Source: Streptomyces sp. NBC_00258
GTDB taxonomy: Bacteria; Actinomycetota; Actinomycetes; Streptomycetales; Streptomycetaceae
DNA: 64,000 bases
Assembly: GCF_036182465.1 (NCBI RefSeq)
Contig: NZ_CP108081.1
Location: 6,820,001 to 6,884,000, forward strand
Reading direction: 5' to 3'
The notes under the pieces are model-generated. The model saw only the letters and a program-made list of their open reading frames with translations, searched no databases and was not told the origin of the DNA. Positions 25,862 through 33,940 of the stretch are shown here, piece by piece. The position numbers and the translations under genes were made by a program. Numbering within the stretch: the stretch's first letter is position 1; each line of letters opens with the position of its first letter.

Positions 25862-28800
25862 GCGCGACGGCGGCGGACCGGGCCGCGGAACTCTCCCGGA
25901 AACTGACGGCACAACTCGCGGCGGCCAAACGACACACGGCGGCGGCGCCCCCCGGACCCGCCTCGCCCCCTGCTCCCACCGCCGGCCCCACCTCCGTACC
26001 CGGGATCCCGGAACCCACCCTCCACGGCCCCCGTGTAACCCTCCCCGAAGGCTCCGGCATGGTCGGCGACGGTGCCGGTGCCGGTGCCGACGACGGTCAG
26101 CGGGCCCACGCCGTCGAGCTCGGGCGCAGGCTGGCCGAACGGACCCGTACCTCCAAGGAGTTGGCCCAGCGGCAGCGTGCCGTGCTCGCCGACAGCCGGG
26201 CCGTCGTCGGGTTCCGGCGCTCCACGAAGGAGACGCTGTACCCGCTCGCGGCGCGCTCGGCCGGGGGTGCGCGCCTGACCGACGTGGACGGCAACGAGTA
26301 CACCGACATCACCATGGGCTTCGGCGCCCTGCTGCTCGGCCATGAGCCGGAGGTCGTCACCGAGGCCGTACGGGAGCACCTCGCCCAGGGCCTGCGCTTC
26401 GGCCCCCGGCCGGTCGAGGCCGGTGAAGTCGCCGAGCTGCTCGCCGACTTGTCGGGCATGGAGCGTGTGGCGTTCGCGGGCTCCGGCACCGAGGCCAACT
26501 CCGCCGCCGTCCGGCTCGCCCGCGCCGCCACCGGCCGCGACCGCGTCGTCATGTTCCGCGGTTCGTACCACGGCCACATCGACTCCGTGCTCGGCCGCCC
26601 GGGACCGGACGGCGTTCGCGCCGTACCCGTCTCGCACGGCATCCCGCACAGCGCCGTCTCCGAGCTGATCGTCCTCGAATACGGCAGCCAGGAAGCCCTC
26701 GACACCGTCGACGCGCTCGGCGACACCATCGCGGCGGTCCTCGTCGAGCCCGTCCAGTGCCGCAACCCCGCCCTGCGCCCGGTCGCGTTCCTGAGGGAAC
26801 TGCGTGACCTCACGCGGCGCCGCGGCATCGTGCTCCTCTTCGACGAGATGCTCACCGGCCTGCGCCCCCATCCGCGCGGCGCCCAGCACCACTTCGGCGT
26901 CGTCCCGGACCTCGCCACCTACGGCAAGGCGCTCGGCAGCGGCTTCCCGATCGGCGCGATCGCGGGCCGCGCCGACATCCTGGACGGGGTCGACGGCGGC
27001 TTCTGGCGGTACGGCGACGACAGCCGCCCGGAGACCGAGACCACCTTCTTCGGCGGTACGTACATGCAGCACCCGCTGTCCATGGCGGCGGCCAAGGCGG
27101 TCCTCACCCATCTCGCCGCCGAGGGCCCCGCCCTCCAGGAACGGCTCAACGCCCGCACCGACGCCCTGGCCGAAGGCTTGAACGAGTTCTTCAGGGCCGA
27201 GGAATTCCCCCTGGAACTCAGCCACTTCGGGTCCATGTTCCGGTTCACGCACCGGGCCGACATGGAACTGCTCTACCAGCACCTGCTGTTGCGCGGAATC
27301 TACGTGTGGGAGTGGCGCAGTTTCTATCTGTCCACCGCCCACACCGACGCGGACGTCGAGCGTGTCTCGGACGCCGTGAAGGACTCCCTGCGAGCCCTGC
27401 GCGAGGGCGGCTTCTTCCCCACGACCCGCCCGAGCCCCAGCACGAACCCCAGCCAGAGCCCCGGCCTGCGTCAGCAGTCGCAGTCGCAGTCGGGGCCGAA
27501 GGCGACGCGCCCCCGCCCGGCCGCCGATTTCGGCGTGTACTTCTTCGGCGACTACCCGGATGCCGACACGGACGGCGCCGCGGACGGCCGGCCGAGCGCA
27601 CCCCGCCCCTCCGACGCCTACGACCGCATCGTGGAGACGGCCCGCTTCGCCGACGAGCGGGGCTTCAGTTCCCTCTGGGTGCCTGAGCGGCACTTCCACT
27701 CCTTCGGCGGTCTCTTCCCCAACCCGTCCGTGCTCGCGGCCGCGCTGGCCCGGGAGACCGGCCGGATCCGGCTGAACGCGGGTTCCGTCGTACTGCCGCT
27801 GCACGACCCCGTCCGGATCGCCGAGGAGTGGTCGGTCGTCGACAACCTCTCCGGCGGCCGGGTCGGCATCGGCTGCGCCACCGGCTGGCACGCGCAGGAC
27901 TTCGCCCTCCACCCGGACCGCTTCGCCCGCCGCAAGGAGATCGGCTTCGCCCACCTCGACGACGTACGGACGCTGTGGGGCGGCGGCACGCTGTCGCGGC
28001 GGACCGGGGACGGCGGGGAGACCGCGGTACGTATCCACCCGCGCCCCGTGCAGGACATGCCGCCCATGTTCCTCGCCACCTCGGGACGGCGGGAGTCGTA
28101 CGAGGAGGCGGCGCGGCGCGGTCTGGGCATCGTCACCAACCTGATGAACCAGACCGTCGCCGAACTCGCCGAGAACATCGGCCACTACCGCAAGGCCCGC
28201 GAGCAGCACGGCCTCGACCCCGACACCGGCCGGGTGACCGTGCTCCTGCACACCTACCTCGGCGACGACCACACGACGGCGCGCGCCCAGGCGCTGGAGC
28301 CGATGACCCGCTACCTGCGCTCCTCGCTGCAGATGCGCTCCGCCGCGAGCACGCTGGGCGGCGATCCGCGGGACGTGGCCACGGCGAGCGAGGAGGACCT
28401 GGAGTACCTCTTCCGCCGGGCCTACGACGGGTACTGCGACGAGCGGGCCCTGATCGGTACACCGGAGACCTGCGCGCCCGTGGTGGACGCGCTGTACGAG
28501 GCGGGCGTCGACGAGATCGCCGCGCTCGTCGACTTCGGCATGCCCGCCGACCTGATGCGCTCCGGGCTCGAACACCTCGACGTGCTGCGCGAGCGCCACC
28601 AGGGCGCGGCGGGGGCCGTGGCGGACAGTCCCGGCGCCGATGTCTCCGCGCCCGCGACCGACGCCCAGCGCCGGGTCTGGCTCGCCTCCCAACTGATCGG
28701 CGACCCGGCCGCGTACAACGAGATCCAGGCGGTCCGGCTGCGCGGCCCGCTGGACGGGGAGGCGCTGGCCGACGCGGTCGACGGGCTGGTCGAGCGGCAC

Positions 28801-31713
28801 GCGGGCCTGCGGACCGTGTTCCGCCCGGGCGGCGGCGACGAGACCGTACTGCAGGTCGTACGGCACGGGATGCGCGTTCCGCTCCAAGTGACCGATGCCA
28901 GAAGCCAGTCGACCGATTCCCAGGCGCCGGAGCCCGACGAGGCCGTCGCGGCGGTGCTGCGGGAGGAGAGCTCGCGGCCGTACGACCTTGCCGAGGGGCC
29001 GCTGTTCACCCCACGGCTCCTGACGCTCGCCGACGACGACCATGTACTCGTGCTCGGTCTGCATCACATCGTCACCGACGCGCACTCGGCCGGAATCCTC
29101 GCGGGCGACCTGGAGGAGTTCTACAAGGCCGCGGTCGAGGGCCGTCCCGCGCGGTTCGAGGCGCCCGCGGGCACGACGGTCGGCGCCGCCGAACCCGGCC
29201 GGGACCCTGCCGACCTGGAGTGGTGGCGGCGGAACCTCGACCCGCTGCCACCGGTGCCCGCGCTGCCCACCCGACGCCCACGCGGCCGTCGCGTGGCAGG
29301 CAGCGGGGCGGCCGCCGAGATCCGCCTCGACGGAGTTCGCACGGCGGCACTGCAGGAATGGAGCGGGCGACAGGGCGTCACGCTCTTCGCCACGCTCCTC
29401 ACCGCCTGGCAGCTGGTGCTGCGCGAGCGCTCGGGCCAGGACGAGTTCGTCGTGGGATCGACCTTCGGGCGGCGCACCCCGGAGACCGCCGGCACGGTGG
29501 GATTCCATGTCGCGCTCCTTCCGCTGCGGGCCACACTGACGGAGTCGACACCGCTGACCGACGCCGTACGGGCCACCCGGGACGCGCTGTTCACGGCGGA
29601 CGCCCATCAACACGTCGACCTGGACGCGCTCCTCGCCGCCGTCAACCCCGACCCCGGCAACCCGCGCCCGCTGATCACCGTCTCGGCGGACCTGGACACC
29701 GCTCCGCTGGCCGGGATCCGGCTGCCGGGGCTGTACGCCGAAGCGATCGACGGCGGTTCCGAATCGGCGCCGCTGGAGATGGGGTTGATGGCCGTCCGTA
29801 CGGGTTCGGGGCTGCGGCTGCGCATCCGCTACGACGCCGATCTCTTCGACGCGGCGACGGTACGGGACTGTCTGGGCGATCTCGACCGGATCCTGGGTGC
29901 CATGGTGTCGGGCGACGCGGTGCTCGTACGGGACACCGCCGTGCGGCCGGAGCCCGTGGACGTCATGCCGACAACCGCGACCGCGACCGTGTCCGCCTCC
30001 GCCTCATCGGCGCCCTCCGTCCTGGAGACGCTCCGTACCGTCTGGAAGTCGGTCCTCGACGTCGACGACGTGGCCGACGACTCCAACTTCTTCGATCTCA
30101 GCGGCAATTCGATCGCGGCGATCAGGCTAGTCAACCGCGTACGCGACGCGCTGCACGTGGACATAAGCCTCGCGGACTTCTTCGCGGACGCGACCTTGGG
30201 CGCGATGGCACGTCAACTCGGCGTCGAGGGCCCCCAGGAGCCCGCCAACGCCTCCGCGACCGAAGCCGAACCCGAAGCCGTGGCCGAAGTGGCTCCGCCC
30301 GCCCTTTCCGACGACGCCCAGGTCATCGACCGAGCCCCCGCGAGCGACCAGCAGAACCGGATGATCGCGGGTCACTACGCCGTTCCCCAGGCGCAGGTCT
30401 GGAACGTGCCGACCAGGATCCGCTTCCGGGGCGCCCTGGACCCGGACGCCCTGCGCTCCGCCCTCGCCGAACTGATCGAGCGCCACCACTCGTTGCGTAC
30501 CCGCTTCGTGCGGGACGGAGACGGAGACGGGGGCGGGGGTGGAGGCGGCGAAGGAGTCTGGTGGCAGGAGGTGGTCGCCGCGCCGCCGCTGCGGCTGCAG
30601 ATCGACGACCTCACCCGCCTCGAACCCGGGAAGCGTGCCGCCCGCGTCGACAAGGTGTGCCGCGCGATGGCCGCGGTGCCCGTCGACCTCACCCGTCCGA
30701 CGCTGCCCCGGCTGAGGCTGCTGCGGGTCGAGCCCGACGAGTGGGTGCTGATGTTCGTCATGCACCACATCTGCGCCGACGGCTGGGCCCACTCCGTGCT
30801 CCTGGCGGAGCTGGCCGCGCTCTACACGGCGGCCGCGGCCGGTACCGCGCACGCACTCGACGCGCCCCCGGCCCAGGCCACGCACTACGCCCGCCGTCAG
30901 CTGGAGTCGAAGGACCCGTCGGCCGAGGACCGGCGGGCCGCACACTGCGCCGACTACCTGGAGGGGGTGCCGTGCCGGCTCGACACCCCGACCGACCGCC
31001 CCAGGCCCGAGCGGCTGAGCGGCGACGGCGGCACGGCGCGCGGGGCCGCCTCCGGCGAACTCCGTGCCGCGATGGAGAAGTTGGCGGCGGACCGGCATGT
31101 GACGCCGTTCGCGGTGGCGGCCGCCGCACTCGGCATCCACCTCGCCCGGCTCTCCGGGGAGCGGGACGTCCTGCTCAGCGTCCCGTACGCCAACCGCGAG
31201 GACCTGGACTGCGAGTCGCTCGTGTCGGTGGTCTCCACGGCCGTCCTCGTCCGGGTGCGGATCGACCCGGCCGAGACCGTCGCCGAGCTGGTGACCCGTA
31301 CCGGTGCGGGCGCCCTCGGAATCATGGCGAACGTGCTGCCCACCGCCCGCATCCTCCAGGCGATGCGCGACGCGGGCGCGACCGAGGTCCCCGACCGGGT
31401 GCCGAACGGCCTCGCCTTCCAGAACTACGCCGACTCCGACATCGAGATCCCCGGCCTCGACGTCGAGGTGGAGGACGTGGCCCCGCCGGTCGCCCGGGCC
31501 GAGCTGGTCTTCGGTCTCGCGCCGCGTCGCGATCCGGGCCTCGGCTACCGGACCTTCCTGGAGTATTCGGCCGATCTCTGGGATCGGGAATCGGCCGAAG
31601 ACCTGCTCGCCGAGTACGTCTCGATGATCGGAGACTTGTGCGCGCAGCCCGACCGCCCGGTCGCCGCACTGCTCGACACGCACACAACGCCCCGGAAGGC
31701 GGACGCCGAATGA
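25858..31713 (+). CDS. Hybrid assembly-line protein: aminotransferase, luciferase-like monooxygenase, C-PCP-C
   Basis: A 1951-residue protein. The class III PLP aminotransferase (about 97-520) has DEMLTG and Lys357 in YGKALGSGFPIGA. A MupA/Atu3671-type FMN luciferase-like monooxygenase follows (about 557-910; DFGVYFFGDYPD, ERHFHSFGG, GWHAQDF). The first condensation domain (about 933-1370) has HHIVTDA at 1069-1075. PCP has Ser1418 in LSGNSIAA. The second condensation domain (about 1495-1940) has HHICADG at 1636-1642. No adenylation or thioesterase domain is present. Predicted chemistry: beta-ketone to beta-amine, alpha-hydroxylation, then peptide bond formation with amino acids loaded in trans. 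The ATG overlaps the PKS stop (ATGA), and so does the next gene. Confidence 0.92.
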   Translation: MSATAADRAAELSRKLTAQLAAAKRHTAAAPPGPASPPAPTAGPTSVPGIPEPTLHGPRVTLPEGSGMVGDGAGAGADDGQRAHAVELGRRLAERTRTSKELAQRQRAVLADSRAVVGFRRSTKETLYPLAARSAGGARLTDVDGNEYTDITMGFGALLLGHEPEVVTEAVREHLAQGLRFGPRPVEAGEVAELLADLSGMERVAFAGSGTEANSAAVRLARAATGRDRVVMFRGSYHGHIDSVLGRPGPDGVRAVPVSHGIPHSAVSELIVLEYGSQEALDTVDALGDTIAAVLVEPVQCRNPALRPVAFLRELRDLTRRRGIVLLFDEMLTGLRPHPRGAQHHFGVVPDLATYGKALGSGFPIGAIAGRADILDGVDGGFWRYGDDSRPETETTFFGGTYMQHPLSMAAAKAVLTHLAAEGPALQERLNARTDALAEGLNEFFRAEEFPLELSHFGSMFRFTHRADMELLYQHLLLRGIYVWEWRSFYLSTAHTDADVERVSDAVKDSLRALREGGFFPTTRPSPSTNPSQSPGLRQQSQSQSGPKATRPRPAADFGVYFFGDYPDADTDGAADGRPSAPRPSDAYDRIVETARFADERGFSSLWVPERHFHSFGGLFPNPSVLAAALARETGRIRLNAGSVVLPLHDPVRIAEEWSVVDNLSGGRVGIGCATGWHAQDFALHPDRFARRKEIGFAHLDDVRTLWGGGTLSRRTGDGGETAVRIHPRPVQDMPPMFLATSGRRESYEEAARRGLGIVTNLMNQTVAELAENIGHYRKAREQHGLDPDTGRVTVLLHTYLGDDHTTARAQALEPMTRYLRSSLQMRSAASTLGGDPRDVATASEEDLEYLFRRAYDGYCDERALIGTPETCAPVVDALYEAGVDEIAALVDFGMPADLMRSGLEHLDVLRERHQGAAGAVADSPGADVSAPATDAQRRVWLASQLIGDPAAYNEIQAVRLRGPLDGEALADAVDGLVERHAGLRTVFRPGGGDETVLQVVRHGMRVPLQVTDARSQSTDSQAPEPDEAVAAVLREESSRPYDLAEGPLFTPRLLTLADDDHVLVLGLHHIVTDAHSAGILAGDLEEFYKAAVEGRPARFEAPAGTTVGAAEPGRDPADLEWWRRNLDPLPPVPALPTRRPRGRRVAGSGAAAEIRLDGVRTAALQEWSGRQGVTLFATLLTAWQLVLRERSGQDEFVVGSTFGRRTPETAGTVGFHVALLPLRATLTESTPLTDAVRATRDALFTADAHQHVDLDALLAAVNPDPGNPRPLITVSADLDTAPLAGIRLPGLYAEAIDGGSESAPLEMGLMAVRTGSGLRLRIRYDADLFDAATVRDCLGDLDRILGAMVSGDAVLVRDTAVRPEPVDVMPTTATATVSASASSAPSVLETLRTVWKSVLDVDDVADDSNFFDLSGNSIAAIRLVNRVRDALHVDISLADFFADATLGAMARQLGVEGPQEPANASATEAEPEAVAEVAPPALSDDAQVIDRAPASDQQNRMIAGHYAVPQAQVWNVPTRIRFRGALDPDALRSALAELIERHHSLRTRFVRDGDGDGGGGGGGEGVWWQEVVAAPPLRLQIDDLTRLEPGKRAARVDKVCRAMAAVPVDLTRPTLPRLRLLRVEPDEWVLMFVMHHICADGWAHSVLLAELAALYTAAAAGTAHALDAPPAQATHYARRQLESKDPSAEDRRAAHCADYLEGVPCRLDTPTDRPRPERLSGDGGTARGAASGELRAAMEKLAADRHVTPFAVAAAALGIHLARLSGERDVLLSVPYANREDLDCESLVSVVSTAVLVRVRIDPAETVAELVTRTGAGALGIMANVLPTARILQAMRDAGATEVPDRVPNGLAFQNYADSDIEIPGLDVEVEDVAPPVARAELVFGLAPRRDPGLGYRTFLEYSADLWDRESAEDLLAEYVSMIGDLCAQPDRPVAALLDTHTTPRKADAE

Positions 31714-33014
31714 CCCTGGCCACCGACCCCAGCCACACCGAGGACCTGCTCGCCTTCCTCCAGGGCAGCTCCTCGCCCTACCACGCCGTGTCCCAGGCCG
31801 CGCGCCGCCTGGAGAAGGCGGGCTTCACGGAGCTGAGCGAGACCGAGGAGTGGACGGGGCGCAGCGGCGGCTGTTTCGTCGCCCGGGGTGGTGCGCTCAT
31901 CGCCTGGTACGTCCCCGAGGGCGCGCCCGCCCACACCCCCTTCCGGATCGTCGGCGCGCACACCGACTCGCCCAACCTGCGGGTCAAGCCGAGGCCCGAC
32001 ACCGGTTCCGCGGGGTGGCGGCAGGTCGCCGTGGAGATCTACGGAGGCGTTCCGCTCAACACGTGGCTCGACCGCGATCTGGGCATCTCGGGGCGTCTCA
32101 CGCTGCGCGACGGCAGCTCCACTCTCGTCAAGGTCGACGAACCGCTGTTCCGCGTACCGCAGTTGGCCATCCATCTCGACCGCTCGGTCAACGAGTCCAT
32201 GGCCCTGGACCGCCAGCGCCAGACCCAGCCGATCTGGTCCCTGGGCAGACCGGAACAGGGCGCGCTGCTGCGCCGGATCGCGTACGAGGCGGATCTGGAA
32301 CCCACGGAGATCCTCGGCTGGGACCTGATGCTGCACGACATCCAGGCACCCGGACACCTGGGCGCGGAACGCGAGTTCCTGGTGTCGTCGCGCCTGGACA
32401 ACCTGGTGTCCGTGCACGCGGGAGTCACCGCGCTGACGGCGGCGACCGAAGCCTGGCCGCAGGACGCCGGAGCCGAGTCGTTCCGGGTTCCGGTGCTCGC
32501 CGCCTTCGACCACGAAGAGGTGGGCAGCGGCTCCGAGACCGGTGCCCAGAGCCCGCTCCTGGAGCGCGTCCTGAACCGCTCGGTGGGCGCCCGCGGCGGC
32601 AGCGGCGAGGACTGGTCGCGGGCCCTCGCGGGCGCTCTCTGCGTCTCGGCCGACATGTCCCACGCGGTCCACCCCAACTACAGCGAGCGGCACGACCCGG
32701 ACAACCACCCGCTGCCCAACGGCGGACCCGTGGTGAAGGTCAACGTCAACCAGCGGTACGCCACCGACGGCACAGGCCTCGCCGCGTTCGCCGCCGCGTG
32801 CGAGCGGGCCGGGGTGCCGTTGCAGCGGTTCGTGTCCAACAACGCCATGCCCTGCGGTACTTCGATCGGGCCCATCACCGCGGCCCGCCTGGGCGTGACG
32901 ACGGTCGACGTGGGCGTGCCCGGCCTGTCCATGCACTCCGCACGGGAACTCGTCGGGGCCAGGGACCCCGGCTATCTGGCACAGGCGCTCGCCGAATTCG
33001 TCACGACGAGCTGA
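31710..33014 (+). CDS. M18 family aminopeptidase inside the biosynthetic operon
   Basis: A 434-residue M18 (aspartyl aminopeptidase-like) metallopeptidase of normal length. The zinc ligands and catalytic residues expected for the family are visible: GAHTDSPNLRVK, the SSRLDNL aspartate, DHEEVGSGS, ADMSHAVHPNY, and a C-terminal MHSARE histidine. It removes N-terminal residues from peptides in the cytoplasm. Its ATG overlaps the NRPS stop in ATGA, so it is translated with the assembly line. In a pathway predicted to make an alpha-hydroxy-beta-amino peptide, it could be a tolerant or decoy target, or could trim a precursor. That role is inference. Confidence 0.9.
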   Translation: MTLATDPSHTEDLLAFLQGSSSPYHAVSQAARRLEKAGFTELSETEEWTGRSGGCFVARGGALIAWYVPEGAPAHTPFRIVGAHTDSPNLRVKPRPDTGSAGWRQVAVEIYGGVPLNTWLDRDLGISGRLTLRDGSSTLVKVDEPLFRVPQLAIHLDRSVNESMALDRQRQTQPIWSLGRPEQGALLRRIAYEADLEPTEILGWDLMLHDIQAPGHLGAEREFLVSSRLDNLVSVHAGVTALTAATEAWPQDAGAESFRVPVLAAFDHEEVGSGSETGAQSPLLERVLNRSVGARGGSGEDWSRALAGALCVSADMSHAVHPNYSERHDPDNHPLPNGGPVVKVNVNQRYATDGTGLAAFAAACERAGVPLQRFVSNNAMPCGTSIGPITAARLGVTTVDVGVPGLSMHSARELVGARDPGYLAQALAEFVTTS

Positions 33015-33060
33015 GAGCGGGGCCGTCCGCAAGAGGCCGGAAGCCGCGCGCGGACATCAG

Positions 33061-33102
33061 GCATCGGACATCAGGCACCGAACACCAGGCACCGAACACC
33101 AG
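33061..33102 (+). repeat. Three tandem 14-nt repeats before the thioesterase gene
   Basis: One GCATCGGACATCAG unit is followed by two identical GCACCGAACACCAG units. The array ends 2 nt before the annotated ATG of the thioesterase, so it fills the place where a ribosome binding site should be. Confidence 0.85.
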
Positions 33103-33104
33103 GC

Positions 33105-33887
33105 ATGGAGAGTGACAGAACGTTGTCGGCAAAGACCTTCGCCCTCAAGGGCGCCGACCCGCAGGACGCCTCGTTGCGCGTGCTGATCGTTCCGCACGCC
33201 GGCGCCGGGGCGGCGAGCGGCCAGGGCTTCGCGGAGCACGCTCCGGCCGACTGGCTGGTGGCCACGGCCCGGCTGCCCGGCAGGGAGACGCGTATCCGGG
33301 AGAGCGTTCCGGACATGCCCGGTCTGGTCGAAGACGTCGTGGCCACGGCTCGTGCGCTGCCCGGCACCGCCCCGTTGGTCGTCGTCGGGGTGTGCTTCGG
33401 GGCGATCGTCGGCCTGGAAGCCGTGCGCGCACTGCAGCGGGACGACAGCGTCCGCGTCGCCGGCATGGTGGCCGTCTCGCAGTGGGCGGTGACCGAGAAG
33501 CCGGACCCCGAGCGCCGGTTGCTGCGCGACACGGACGCCACCGACGACGTACTGGCGATCCTCGACGGGTTCGGCGGAGTCCCGGAACGGCTTGCCGCCA
33601 ACGAGCAGATGCTCGAACTGGTGCTGCCGACGATCGTGGCGGACATCCGTGCCGTCGAGGACTACTCGTCGGGCCCCGACCCCCTTCTCCGGTGCCCGCT
33701 CCTCACCGTGTTCGGGGACGAGGACCCGCTGTGCCCCGACGAACGGACCGCCGACTGGGCCCTGTTCAGCGAGAACACCCGCAGTGTCTGGCTGCCGGGC
33801 GGACACATGCTGCTCACGGAGAGTCCCGCCCTGGTGGTGGACGCCCTCGTCGGCAATCTCGACCAGTTCGCGGCAGAACAGTCCTGA
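33105..33887 (+). CDS. Type II thioesterase-like protein with a cysteine nucleophile
   Basis: A 260-residue alpha/beta hydrolase of the stand-alone thioesterase family (PHAGAGAASGQGFAEH near the N-terminus, then the nucleophile elbow, GDEDPLCPDE for the acid and PGGHMLL for the histidine). The elbow is GVCFGA, with Cys97 where the family has serine (GHSMG). Cysteine thioesterases form a more reactive acyl thioester and in a few pathways carry out release by aminolysis or strained-ring closure. No other thioesterase is encoded in the operon, so it may release the product rather than only proofread. A TTG at 33123, with GGAG at 33107-33110, is an alternative start, since the ATG lacks a ribosome site. 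Confidence 0.85.
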   Translation: MESDRTLSAKTFALKGADPQDASLRVLIVPHAGAGAASGQGFAEHAPADWLVATARLPGRETRIRESVPDMPGLVEDVVATARALPGTAPLVVVGVCFGAIVGLEAVRALQRDDSVRVAGMVAVSQWAVTEKPDPERRLLRDTDATDDVLAILDGFGGVPERLAANEQMLELVLPTIVADIRAVEDYSSGPDPLLRCPLLTVFGDEDPLCPDERTADWALFSENTRSVWLPGGHMLLTESPALVVDALVGNLDQFAAEQS

Positions 33888-33888
33888 C

Positions 33889-33929
33889 TCCCGCACCGGA
33901 CCGACCGATCCCGCACCCGGACCGACCGA
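33889..33929 (+). repeat. Two tandem 20/21-nt repeats before the A-PCP gene
   Basis: TCCCGCACCGGACCGACCGA (33889-33908) is repeated with one extra C at 33909-33929. The copy pair fills most of the 53-nt spacer between the thioesterase and the adenylation gene. Confidence 0.85.
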
Positions 33930-33940
33930 GGTTGACCTCC

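Noticed and set aside
25303..29613. 1436-codon minus-strand open frame across the PKS/NRPS genes
   Set aside because: It is a shadow of the assembly-line genes. The composition is biased and no motif was found.
27828..31709. Open frame fused in front of the M18 peptidase, giving 1728 codons
   Set aside because: The first 1290 codons are an off-frame reading of the NRPS. The peptidase starts at 31710, where the family N-terminus and the coupled ATG lie.
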